The position numbers were made by a program, and so were the translations under genes. From contig CAWDVH010000004.1 in assembly GCA_963805705.1 (NCBI GenBank), positions 992,001 to 1,056,000 of the forward strand: a DNA stretch of 64,000 bases, read 5' to 3'. Position 1 is the stretch's first letter; each line of letters opens with the position of its first letter. A model generated the notes under the pieces. The model made no database searches, was not told where the DNA came from, and saw only the letters and a program-made list of their open reading frames with translations. Of the stretch, positions 17,276-25,376 are shown piece by piece. The stretch comes from CAWDVH01 sp963805705. Lineage in GTDB: Bacteria > Actinomycetota > Actinomycetes > Streptosporangiales > Streptosporangiaceae.

Positions 17276-18610
17276 ATGAGCGCACTGGGCGGTAACCAGG
17301 ACCAGCAAGAGCACCGGATCGACGGCGGCGGCCGCGTGGACTCTGCTGCCGGATTTGGCCGCGATTCCGCCGTCGGCGGTGAGCTAGCAGCCGCGCGGGT
17401 GAAGCTGGCGGACCACTTGCGGGCCACCGGCCGCGCTGATACCGCAGTAGCGGCCGCTTTCCTGGCCGTGCCCCGGCACGCGTTCCTACCCGAGATGGAG
17501 CCTGTGCAGGCTTATCAGGACATCGCTGTCGTGATCAAGTCGGATGGCGACGGCCTGCCGGTCAGCGCATCCACGCAGCCGGCGATGATGGCAAGGATGC
17601 TGGGCCAGCTCGGGCTCTCCGCCGGGCATCGTGTGCTAGAGGTGGGTACCGGAACCGGCTATAACGCGGCGCTGATTGCGCACATCGTCGGCGGCCAGGA
17701 GTCCGTCGTGACTGTCGACGTGGTTCCCGAGCTGATCGGCCGGGCGCGCGCGAACCTGGCCGCCGCCGGGTATGGCCGCGTCACAGTGGTCTGCGGGGAC
17801 GGCGCGGCCGGCGTTCCCGATCACGCTCCGTATGACCGGATTATCGTGACTGCGGGCGCGTGGGATCTTGCCCCTCAGTGGCTGGCGCAGCTGAGTCCCG
17901 GTGGCCGGATCGTGCTGCCGCTTTCGGTCCGGGGCATCCAGCTGTCGGTAGGGCTGGAGACCGTCGGTGATCACCTGGTGAGCAGGTCGGCTGGCCGGTG
18001 CGGCTTCATCAGGATGGCTGGTGTCTTCAGCGGGCCGGAGTCATTCGTGGCGCTCGGGCCTCAGCCCGGTCTCCATGCTCAAGCCGTCGATGGGCCGGTG
18101 CCGGACGCGGACGCGTTGTACGAGGCGTTGTCCGGGCCCATGACCGAGGAGCCTACCGGGCTTCGGGCCGCCGGCGTCGCTGAGCTGGCTGACCTAGATC
18201 TGTGGCTGACAGTGGCCGAGCCCGGGCTGACACGGCTGAACATGATGGGCAGGTACGAAGCCCGCGCCAGCCCCGCCCAGCAGCGAATCGCCAGCCTGAT
18301 GCCGCTCGGCGGCCTAGCTCAGGTCGACGGCTCGGGTGGGCTCGGCGTCGCAGCGATCACCTCCGGAGACCAGGGGGCACAGCCAGCGGCGTTTGAGGTC
18401 ACTGCGCGCGGCTACGGTCCCGGCGGTCCCAGCCTCGCGGCATATCTAGCCCGGCAGGCTACCGTGTGGGACGAGATAGGCAGGCCGAGCGCGCAGCGAC
18501 TGGAGCTCAGCGCCTGGCGGCCAGGAACGCCGTCAGAGACGATCGGAGGCCCGAGCCTCATCATCGACCGGCCGCACACCCGCCTCGCCGTGCGATGGTC
18601 AGCGTCGTAG
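17276..18610 (+). CDS. PCMT-family SAM methyltransferase with C-terminal extension
   Basis: Protein of 444 residues with a protein-L-isoaspartate O-methyltransferase fold near residues 45-245: PRHAFLP, PVSASTQPAMMARML, then the SAM motif VLEVGTGTGYNAALIAHI. The extra 200 C-terminal residues (beginning near CGFIRMAGVFSGPESF) resemble the architecture of methyltransferases from RiPP systems (FxLD or ATP-grasp type) more than repair PCMTs. I see no precursor peptide, ATP-grasp or lanthipeptide gene nearby, so a peptide-modifying role is speculative. ATG 17276 has GGAG about 10 nt upstream. The sigma-factor gene follows 21 bases later. Confidence 0.78.
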   Translation: MSALGGNQDQQEHRIDGGGRVDSAAGFGRDSAVGGELAAARVKLADHLRATGRADTAVAAAFLAVPRHAFLPEMEPVQAYQDIAVVIKSDGDGLPVSASTQPAMMARMLGQLGLSAGHRVLEVGTGTGYNAALIAHIVGGQESVVTVDVVPELIGRARANLAAAGYGRVTVVCGDGAAGVPDHAPYDRIIVTAGAWDLAPQWLAQLSPGGRIVLPLSVRGIQLSVGLETVGDHLVSRSAGRCGFIRMAGVFSGPESFVALGPQPGLHAQAVDGPVPDADALYEALSGPMTEEPTGLRAAGVAELADLDLWLTVAEPGLTRLNMMGRYEARASPAQQRIASLMPLGGLAQVDGSGGLGVAAITSGDQGAQPAAFEVTARGYGPGGPSLAAYLARQATVWDEIGRPSAQRLELSAWRPGTPSETIGGPSLIIDRPHTRLAVRWSAS

Positions 18611-18631
18611 CGGCGGGCACTGAGGACTGAC

Positions 18632-19213
18632 ATGACAGACGGCATGCTGATCAGGCGGTCGCTGTGCGGCAATCCTGATGCCTTCGTCGAGGTTGTTCAG
18701 CGTCACGAGATCGCCATTCACGGGTACCTCTCCCGCCGGGCCGGGCACCAGGCGGCTGACGACCTGCTGGGCGAGGTCTGGCTGCGAGCATTCGGGGCCC
18801 GGCGCGGTTATGACGCCAGCTACGACGATGCCCGGCCCTGGCTGTACGGAATCGCCCGGAACGTGCTGCGAGCACACTGGAGGACCAGCCAGAGCATAGA
18901 TCTGGTCCCAGCCGAGGCGACGCATGATCCGTGGGATGAGATCACAGACCGGCTCGACTCGGCCGTCAGGGCGCGGGCGCTGGTCTCAGCGGTGCGGAAA
19001 CTTCCCCCCGCTGAGCGTGACGTTCTGCTGCTGGTGACATGGGAACAGCTGACTCCTGCCGAGGCCGCAGCCGCGCTCGGCATCCCGCCGGGGACGGCTC
19101 GTAGCCGCCTGCACCGGGCCCGCGCGACCTTGCGCCACATGCTGACCGGAGCAGAGGCAAATGAAGCAGAGGCAAATGAAGCAGAGGCAAATGAAGCTGG
19201 GGTAAGCAAGTGA
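18632..19213 (+). CDS. ECF-type RNA polymerase sigma factor
   Basis: Sigma-70 family protein of 193 residues. Region 2: DAFVEVVQRHE to DLLGEVWLRAF and PWLYGIARNVLRAHWR. Region 4: LPPAERDVLLLVTWEQLTP with the helix-turn-helix AAAALGIPPGTARSRLHRAR. It directs RNA polymerase to its own promoters, probably including this operon. The C-terminus ends in three EANEA repeats encoded by an exact 15-bp tandem (19151-19195). The stop overlaps the next start by 4 bases (GTGA). No classical anti-sigma gene with a zinc motif is present. Confidence 0.9.
   Translation: MTDGMLIRRSLCGNPDAFVEVVQRHEIAIHGYLSRRAGHQAADDLLGEVWLRAFGARRGYDASYDDARPWLYGIARNVLRAHWRTSQSIDLVPAEATHDPWDEITDRLDSAVRARALVSAVRKLPPAERDVLLLVTWEQLTPAEAAAALGIPPGTARSRLHRARATLRHMLTGAEANEAEANEAEANEAGVSK
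19151..19195 (+). repeat. Three exact 15-bp copies at the sigma gene 3' end
   Basis: The unit GCAGAGGCAAATGAA occurs three times in tandem and encodes repeated AEANE. It is A-rich compared with the surrounding DNA, and copy changes would keep the frame. Confidence 0.9.
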
Positions 19214-19476
19214 ATCAGGACCGAGATGACCTCGATATGGCGGAACTGCTCAGCGCGGCCGGCCAGGTCAGCCCGCCGTCTTCCGGCGCCTTGGAGGACG
19301 CTCGGGAAGAGCTATGGTCGGCGGTAGCTGACGAGATGCTCTTCCCTAACGATCCACCTACACCGACGGCAGAACGCAAAGCGGATCAGCCGCCGCAGAC
19401 TGCCCGGCAGCTTCGGCCGGACCGGCCGAAGCAGGCCGATCAGCGCAGCACGGCGAATCCTGATCGGTCCGGCTGA
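19210..19476 (+). CDS. Small hydrophilic protein coupled to the sigma factor
   Basis: An 88-residue protein beginning at a GTG that overlaps the sigma stop (GTGA). Residues 8-45 (DMAELLSAAGQVSPPSSGAL, then REELWSAVADEM) look helical. The rest is Pro/Gln/Arg-rich and probably disordered. Many actinobacterial ECF genes are followed by a longer membrane-anchored protein whose N-terminus has this style; this could be a shortened relative, which is inference. No membrane segment, so it is not a typical membrane anti-sigma factor. Confidence 0.65.
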   Translation: MNQDRDDLDMAELLSAAGQVSPPSSGALEDAREELWSAVADEMLFPNDPPTPTAERKADQPPQTARQLRPDRPKQADQRSTANPDRSG

Positions 19477-19565
19477 TCCCGCTAGTGCTAGTACGACGGC
19501 GCCCCCGGGAGGTGACTACCTGTTGCTGGTGCGCTGTTGCCCCCACACTGCTGACAGGAGGTGCG

Positions 19566-22001
19566 GTGCGGGCAATTGCCACGGTGATGTGGAGCCAGTT
19601 CCGGCAGCAATGGCGGCCGTGGCTGGCGGTCAGCCTGCTGGTCGCGCTCGTCGGCGGCTTCGCCATGGCCGCGGCCGCTGCTGCCCGGCGGACGGAGTCC
19701 GCGTTCCCGCGATTCCTGGCCGCGCACGGATATGACGCGGTTCTGTACGGCAGCAAGCCGCTGCTCACACTGGCCAGGTTCCCGGAGGTCGCCTCCGTCA
19801 CGCCGGTACAGACCTTGCAGACGGGGGTGGCTACCTGCTCCTGCACGAAGCCGATCCGCGAGAACTATGCGTTGCTGGAAGTGCCGCCGTCCAGCCTGAG
19901 CCGGGTCACGAAGCTGGTCGCCGGCCGGCTGCCCAGGCAGTCAGCTGCTGATGAGGTGCTGGCCTCCTTCACGCTGGCCCAGGACAAGGGCGTCCGCATC
20001 GGATCCGTTTTCCATATACCGCTGTACGGACGGCGGCAGGCGACGGCGCTAGCCGGAGGCAGCTTTCCCCCGCCACGCGGGCCGCAGGTAGCGCTACGGG
20101 TGGTCGGAATCGAGGCCGCAGAGAACGAATTTCCTTCCGGGCAGGAGCCGCTTTACGACCTGTACACCACGCGCGCGTTCACGGTCACGGAGAACCGACG
20201 GGCGCTGCCGGTCACGCTTTATTACGTTCGCCTGCGGCACGGGCCGGCGAGCCTGCCAGGATTCGACGCCGCGGTCCGGCACCTCGAGGAGCAGACGAGG
20301 CAGCAGGTGATCATCGTTCACCTGGGTGGCGGGGCAACGGCCGTTATCGCCTCGATCCGGCCGCAGGCCACGGGGTGGTGGGTACTGGCCGGGCTGGCCG
20401 CGGTGACTGGCCTGGCAGTCATCGGCCAGGCTCTGGCCCGGCAGTCGGCGGCGGCCAGCAGGGACAATCCCATCCTGACCGCACTGGGCATGCAGCCGCG
20501 GGAGCTCGCCGTCCTGGGCCTGCTGCGAGCGCTTGTGGCGGGTGTCGCCGCCGCCGCTGGAGCGGTGATACTCGCCGTGTCGCTGTCCGCGCTGACTCCG
20601 CTGGGGGAGGCGCGGCTGGCCGAGCCCTCGATCGGTGTGGCCATCGACCCGCTGATCCTGTCCCTGGGCGCGCTGGTCACCGTGGTCGTGGTCGTCGCGC
20701 TCGCCGTGCGGCCGACGCTGCGTGGCGTCCGGCTGGCGGTCGGCCTGGATAATCAACCTCCGGCCGGGCTGGTCCAGGTAGCGGGCGGTATCACCGCGGT
20801 CGGCGCGCCGCCTAGTGCCGTGATCGGGGTCAGGCACGCCCTGGAACGAGGCAGGCAAGCCAATTCGGCGCCAGTGTGGACGGCCCATATCGGGACGATC
20901 CTGGCCGTGGCTGCGCTGACCGCGTCGGCCGTGTTCGGCGCGAGCCTGTCGCACCTGATCGCCTCGCCGCCGCTCTACGGGGACCCCTTCCCTGTGTACT
21001 TCGACTCCTCGGGCGCCCCGCACGACGCGCAGACCATTAGCGGGAGTCTGCTGCAGAGCCTGGTACGCGATCCGTCGGTCGATCGGGTCACCCAGGGCGC
21101 AGCGCCCGAGATCGCCGTGAACCACGTCCAGGTGCGAGCCATTGCCTTCCGGGCGGTTCACGGCCGAGCGCTACTGTCCATAGTCAGCGGGTCGGTGCCA
21201 GCCGGAGACCGGCAGATCTCACTCGGCTCCACGACAATGCGCCAGGCCCGGGTGCATGTCGGGTCTATCGTTCAGGTCACGGTGACGACACCGACCGGGA
21301 AGGAACGTACAGCGAAGTACCGGGTGGTGGGCCAGACATCGTTCCCGTCGGACTTCGGAACCGGCGGCATGGGCACGGGCGCCGCGCTCACTATCGACGG
21401 GTATCTCGGCGCACAGTGCCCCGTCGGCCTGCATCGCCGCGCCTGCGTGAAAACTGCCGGGCAAGGCCTCGAATACGCCCTGTTCGTACATGCGGTGCCG
21501 GGAGCCGTCGGCCGGGCGGCCCTAGCCAGCCACATCAGCCGCAACCGGTCACTGGCCGTACGCCCGGCGGCGCCCACAGCGCTGGTGAACTTCGGCGTGT
21601 CCGTAAACTTCCCGCTGGTCATCAGCGTGATGGTGGCATTGTTCGGGGTCGCCACCCTCGTGCATGTGCTGCTGGTCAGCGTGGCCCGTCGGCGACGGGA
21701 AGCGGGGCTGCTGAAGGTGCTCGGATTCGTCCGGCGCCAGGTGGCGGCCGTTGTGTTCTGGGAGGCCACGACCGTCGCCCTGGTGGGCATCATCGCCGGG
21801 CTTCCCCTGGGCGCGGCGGCGGGCCGGGCTATCTGGCATGGGTTCGCCGCGAACCTGGGGGCCGTCCCGGTCAGCGTCGTGCCCATCGGACTCCTCGGAG
21901 TCCTAGCCGCAGGCGTTCTGGTCGTTGCCAATGCGCTGGCCATCGGTCCGGCACTAGTCGCCAGCCGGGCACACCCCGGTGAGCTCCTCAGGACCTTGTA
22001 A
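19566..22001 (+). CDS. FtsX-like ABC transporter permease
   Basis: Large permease of 811 residues. TM1 is at about residues 18-40. An extracytoplasmic domain is followed by a central group of membrane helices (around WWVLAGLAAVTGLAVIGQAL and LALVTVVVVVALAV-like stretches). A second extracytoplasmic domain precedes a C-terminal group with the FtsX hallmark ARRRREAGLLKVLGFVRRQV. Such permeases pair with a MacB/LolD-type ATPase to move lipids, lipoproteins or peptides; no ATPase gene is in the window. GTG 19566 is chosen because AGGAGG lies just upstream (19556-19561). It is the last gene of the sigma-factor unit. Confidence 0.85.
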   Translation: MRAIATVMWSQFRQQWRPWLAVSLLVALVGGFAMAAAAAARRTESAFPRFLAAHGYDAVLYGSKPLLTLARFPEVASVTPVQTLQTGVATCSCTKPIRENYALLEVPPSSLSRVTKLVAGRLPRQSAADEVLASFTLAQDKGVRIGSVFHIPLYGRRQATALAGGSFPPPRGPQVALRVVGIEAAENEFPSGQEPLYDLYTTRAFTVTENRRALPVTLYYVRLRHGPASLPGFDAAVRHLEEQTRQQVIIVHLGGGATAVIASIRPQATGWWVLAGLAAVTGLAVIGQALARQSAAASRDNPILTALGMQPRELAVLGLLRALVAGVAAAAGAVILAVSLSALTPLGEARLAEPSIGVAIDPLILSLGALVTVVVVVALAVRPTLRGVRLAVGLDNQPPAGLVQVAGGITAVGAPPSAVIGVRHALERGRQANSAPVWTAHIGTILAVAALTASAVFGASLSHLIASPPLYGDPFPVYFDSSGAPHDAQTISGSLLQSLVRDPSVDRVTQGAAPEIAVNHVQVRAIAFRAVHGRALLSIVSGSVPAGDRQISLGSTTMRQARVHVGSIVQVTVTTPTGKERTAKYRVVGQTSFPSDFGTGGMGTGAALTIDGYLGAQCPVGLHRRACVKTAGQGLEYALFVHAVPGAVGRAALASHISRNRSLAVRPAAPTALVNFGVSVNFPLVISVMVALFGVATLVHVLLVSVARRRREAGLLKVLGFVRRQVAAVVFWEATTVALVGIIAGLPLGAAAGRAIWHGFAANLGAVPVSVVPIGLLGVLAAGVLVVANALAIGPALVASRAHPGELLRTL

Positions 22002-22037
22002 CCGGCCGCATTACCGACCTGGCAGCAGCCAGCTGGC

Positions 22038-22826
22038 TCAGGGACGCTGACCTGCCTCGATCTTGGAGCGCGAGTTCGATGGGACGCGCAAGGGGGGCTT
22101 GTCGAGGAAGTTGATGAGGTCGATCAGCGCATGCTGTACTGCCACCAGCCGCGCCTCGGCTGGTTCCGGGCTCGTGGCCAGCGCGCGCACGTCAAGGCCG
22201 AGACGGGTAAACCAGGAGGCGAAGATCTGATCCCGGTCGAGCCTGGCGGAGAAGGATGCGTAACCCCGGCAATGCCACAGCATGTGCCCAGAGCGCTCGT
22301 CCAGGCGCCCTTTGAGCATGAGCTCGCCGATCGCGCGCTGCTCGTTACGGTAAATATGAAAGGGAGATTCCTCAATCGCATGCCGCGTGGAGAACGAGTG
22401 CCGGATCTCCTCCAGGCAGCGGACAAGCTCGCGGCTGTCATCAACGTCCCCTAGATCGAGGTACTGCACGCCCCGGCGCAGTGCCTCGACCCAGCCCAGA
22501 TACTGGCCTATGACGAACAGGGTGCTGTTGACCGCGTACCTTTGCACCTCCTGGTCACCTGTCAGGAGTAGGTCGACGATATCGCCGACCACGAGATTGT
22601 AGATGCGGCTCTGGAGATCGAAGGCCGCGCCCAGGAGGGGATCCCGGTAGCGGCTCACCACCTCCGCAAGACGCGATTGGCTGCTTGCTTTCTCCCGGCG
22701 TTGCTCGACCTCGTCATTGAGGCGGGCCTGCAGCACAGCGCTGGACCGCGCAGCGCGGGCACTCAGCAGGATGCTGAGCAGAGCCACGACAGCCGAGATC
22801 AGCGCGACGGTGAGCTCGACGCTCAT
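22038..22826 (-). CDS. Membrane-anchored coiled-coil protein of unknown function
   Basis: A 262-residue protein I cannot name. One N-terminal membrane helix (residues 4-24, VALISAVVALLSILLSARAA) is followed by a charged coiled coil (about 28-58) and a helical soluble domain rich in Arg, Leu and Asp. No enzyme motif is apparent. GGAGGG lies 8 nt before the ATG on the minus strand. It is convergent with the FtsX permease (36 bases between stops) and divergent from trpS. Similar single-helix proteins of this size are often annotated as hypothetical. Confidence 0.7.
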   Translation of the reverse strand: MSVELTVALISAVVALLSILLSARAARSSAVLQARLNDEVEQRREKASSQSRLAEVVSRYRDPLLGAAFDLQSRIYNLVVGDIVDLLLTGDQEVQRYAVNSTLFVIGQYLGWVEALRRGVQYLDLGDVDDSRELVRCLEEIRHSFSTRHAIEESPFHIYRNEQRAIGELMLKGRLDERSGHMLWHCRGYASFSARLDRDQIFASWFTRLGLDVRALATSPEPAEARLVAVQHALIDLINFLDKPPLRVPSNSRSKIEAGQRP

Positions 22827-23139
22827 CTATGACCCTCCATGGGTATAAACGAAGCCCAGGGGGACATGAGCTCTCGGCCTACAGGACGATAGTGGGCCGA
22901 AGTCCGGAGCGGTAAAAGAATGAATGAACGTCACCGTACCGACATAATGGTCGTCGAAGGCGATGAGTTCTCGCGGCCCCTCGCGCTGATCGTCCGGGCG
23001 GGGAGCGGCCCGCGGTTTCGCTGGCGGAGGTCACGGTCGGTAGCATCGGGGAATCTGAAGGGGCTGGTTCTGCAGTCGCCCGGCCGACCGGCCAGCGGCC
23101 TGCGGCTGCCTGTATCTGAGCGAAGCCGGGAGAGCCTGG
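22827..23139. other. Intergenic region between divergent genes; no gene seen
   Basis: About 310 bases holding the two outward promoters. An A-rich patch at about 22911-22927 is the likely promoter zone. I looked for a T-box leader or a Trp-rich leader peptide ahead of trpS and found neither. Confidence 0.5.
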
Positions 23140-24147
23140 ATGAGGAAACGTTCGCTGACGGGCATCAAGCCGACCGGCATCCCGCATATCGCGAATTACA
23201 TCGGTGCGATCCGGCCCGCGCTGGCACTGACGGATGAATATGACTCGTACTACTTCATCGCGGATTACCACGCCCTCACCGCCGTCAAGGATCCGCGCGA
23301 ACTCGCCGACCTCACCTACGAGGTGGCCGCCGCATGGCTCGCGATGGGCCTGGATCCGGCCAGATCCACGATCTACCGGCAGTCCGACATCCCGGAGGAC
23401 TTCGAGCTTGAGTGGATCCTGGCCTGCTCCACCCCCAAGGGCCTGATGAATCGCGGGCATGCCTATAAGGCCGCTGTCGCCGAGGCAGAAGCCGCAGGCG
23501 AGGCCGATGTAGACGCGAACGTCAATATGGGCCTGTACTCCTACCCGGTGCTGATGGCTGCCGACATCGTTCTGTTCTCTCCTGATGTGGTACCCGTGGG
23601 CAGGGACCAGACACAGCACGTGGAGTACACCCGCGACATTGCGCAGAAGTTCAATCACACCTACGGCAATACGCTGAAGGTCCCGCAACTGATGCTCAGC
23701 CCGACCGGCGCGTCCATTATCGGAAGCGACGGCCGGAAGATGAGCAAGTCCTACGGCAACGCCGTGCCGCTGTTCGCCGACCCGAACGCGCTCCGCCAGC
23801 TCATCCGCCGGTACAAGACCGATTCGACCGCCCCCGACGAGCCCAAGGACCCCGAGAGCTCAGGCCTGTTCCAGATCTACCGTGGGATCGCTTCCGCGGA
23901 GGACACCCAGGTGGTCAGGTACGCACTGGAGGCCGGGAAGATGTCCTGGGCGCAGCTGAAGGACCTGGCGTTCGAGTTCCTGGACAGTTTCCTGAAAGAG
24001 CCGCGCGAGCGCTACCACGAGCTCATGGCGGACAAGGCGCAGATCAACCGGATTCTCGCGGACGGAGCCGACCGTGCGCGCCCGGAGGCCACGGCCTTGC
24101 TGGCGAAAGTCAGGAAGGCCATCGGCCGGGTGGAGATGAGCTTCTGA
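23140..24147 (+). CDS. trpS: Tryptophan--tRNA ligase, proteobacterial-like type
   Basis: Class I aminoacyl-tRNA synthetase of 335 residues that charges tRNA-Trp. The HIGH-like motif is GIPHIANYIGA, and the KMSKS loop is GRKMSKSYGN. LTGIKPTG at the start, then MADIVLFSPDVVPVGRDQTQHVE with QKFNHTYG, resemble the gammaproteobacterial group more than the usual housekeeping actinobacterial TrpRS, as far as memory allows. Second TrpRS copies in actinomycetes can confer resistance to tryptophan-mimicking antibiotics. Whether this is the only copy is unknown. ATG 23140 has GGGAGAG upstream. It lies inside the tRNA-bounded segment. Confidence 0.93.
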   Translation: MRKRSLTGIKPTGIPHIANYIGAIRPALALTDEYDSYYFIADYHALTAVKDPRELADLTYEVAAAWLAMGLDPARSTIYRQSDIPEDFELEWILACSTPKGLMNRGHAYKAAVAEAEAAGEADVDANVNMGLYSYPVLMAADIVLFSPDVVPVGRDQTQHVEYTRDIAQKFNHTYGNTLKVPQLMLSPTGASIIGSDGRKMSKSYGNAVPLFADPNALRQLIRRYKTDSTAPDEPKDPESSGLFQIYRGIASAEDTQVVRYALEAGKMSWAQLKDLAFEFLDSFLKEPRERYHELMADKAQINRILADGADRARPEATALLAKVRKAIGRVEMSF

Positions 24148-24249
24148 GCAGCGGTGGGCCAGGGTCTCGCGGCTGCGCCCGCGGAACGTTTGCGCCCGCT
24201 GATGACCGCTCGCCAGGCTCTCTCGGGGCGGTGCATCTGCCGGTGAGTA

Positions 24250-25332
24250 TTGTCACTGAACGTGGTGACTAAAGCGTCAGGCACTGACGGCGCGAGACGT
24301 GCTCCATCAGCCGGTACGCTGTCGCTGCCCTCACGGCCGGCTACCCCGCTGGCCGCTGTCACCAAGCGCATGCTAGTGGCCATCGGCCTGCTCGCGGCTT
24401 CGACCCTGATCGTTTACCTGGGCCGCGGCGGATACCGGGATGTCGCCCATCCGGGGCAGCCGCTGTCCCTTCTGGCCTGCGTGTATTACGCGACCGTGAC
24501 GCTGTCGACGACCGGCTACGGCGACATCGTTCCCGTCACCGACATCGCACGGCTCGCTAACACAGTGCTGATCACCCCGATCCGGGTGGTCTTCTTGATT
24601 GTGCTGGTCGGCACCACGCTGGAGGTGCTGACTGAACGGACTCGGGTCAACTGGCGGATCGCCCGGTGGAGGTCGAAAGTGTCAGGTCAGGCGGTCGTCA
24701 TCGGCTACGGGACCAAGGGCCGCAGTGTGATCAGGACGCTCGGCGAGTCCGGGGTGCCGTACGAGTCCATCGTCGTGGTGGACATCTCGGCCGAGGCCGT
24801 CGCCGAAGCCAACGCGGCACGACTGGTCGCGGTCGGCGGCGACGGAACCAGGCGTGCGGTGCTCGAACGCGCGGAGGTGAGCCGGGCCCGTCAGATCGTC
24901 ATCGCCGTGAACCGGGACGACACTGCCGTCCTGATCGCCCTCACGGCCCGCCAGCTGAATCCGTCCGCGATAATTGTGGCCGCGGTCCGGGAGGAGGAGA
25001 ACCGGCTGCTGCTGCTCCAGAGCGGTGCTGATCATGTGGTGGTGTCCTCGGAAGCTGCCGGGCAGATGCTGGGGATCTCCACCGTTCGGCCGGCCGCGGG
25101 CGCAGTGATCGCCGACCTGCTAGACCGCGGACGCGGTCTGGACCTCATCGAGCGGCCGGCCGCCGGGGCCGAGGTGGGTGCCCCGGCACGCGATGCCGCC
25201 GGAACGGTCATAGCAGTCGTGCGAGGAGATCAGGTACTGGCCCCTGACCACCCTGGGGCCGCGCAACTGGCCGACGGCGACCGGCTGATCCTCATCAGCT
25301 CCCGCCCGCCCGCGACCCGGCCGGCCGGCTAG
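24250..25332 (+). CDS. Potassium channel protein with TrkA-N and TrkA-C domains
   Basis: Two-TM channel of 360 residues: TM1 near residues 41-60, pore helix and selectivity filter TLSTTGYGDIVP, TM2 near 106-125. A Rossmann RCK/TrkA-N domain follows (VVIGYGTKGRS, then VVDIS), and a C-terminal TrkA-C-like domain ends near DGDRLILISS. It forms a K+ conductance gated by a ligand at the RCK domain. The start is uncertain: TTG 24250 or GTG 24262/24265, none with a clear ribosome site. The stop is 11 bases before the tRNA remnant. Confidence 0.9.
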   Translation: MSLNVVTKASGTDGARRAPSAGTLSLPSRPATPLAAVTKRMLVAIGLLAASTLIVYLGRGGYRDVAHPGQPLSLLACVYYATVTLSTTGYGDIVPVTDIARLANTVLITPIRVVFLIVLVGTTLEVLTERTRVNWRIARWRSKVSGQAVVIGYGTKGRSVIRTLGESGVPYESIVVVDISAEAVAEANAARLVAVGGDGTRRAVLERAEVSRARQIVIAVNRDDTAVLIALTARQLNPSAIIVAAVREEENRLLLLQSGADHVVVSSEAAGQMLGISTVRPAAGAVIADLLDRGRGLDLIERPAAGAEVGAPARDAAGTVIAVVRGDQVLAPDHPGAAQLADGDRLILISSRPPATRPAG

Positions 25333-25343
25333 GGAGCTCACTG

Positions 25344-25376
25344 TCCGCCGGTCATGGATTCGAGCTCACCCGCCCC
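25344..25376 (+). repeat. Degenerate copy of the tRNA-CAU 3' end (candidate attR)
   Basis: Aligns to the last 34 bases of the tRNA at 14037-14070 with 30 matching columns, three substitutions and one missing base. It covers the end of the anticodon stem, the variable region, the T-arm and the acceptor 3' strand, in the same orientation. The T-stem no longer pairs, so it is not a functional tRNA. This is what a displaced 3' end looks like after integration of an element at a tRNA gene. Confidence 0.75.

Noticed and set aside
17113..17295. Cys-containing 60-codon frame before the methyltransferase, considered as a RiPP precursor
   Set aside because: No ribosome site and no leader/core pattern. 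It overlaps the methyltransferase start and looks like intergenic translation.
22827..23139. T-box or tryptophan attenuator upstream of trpS
   Set aside because: No T-box core, no Trp-rich leader peptide and no convincing terminator/antiterminator pair seen.
14072..25343. Active integrative element
   Set aside because: No integrase, excisionase, replication or transfer gene is present; only a relic is supportable.
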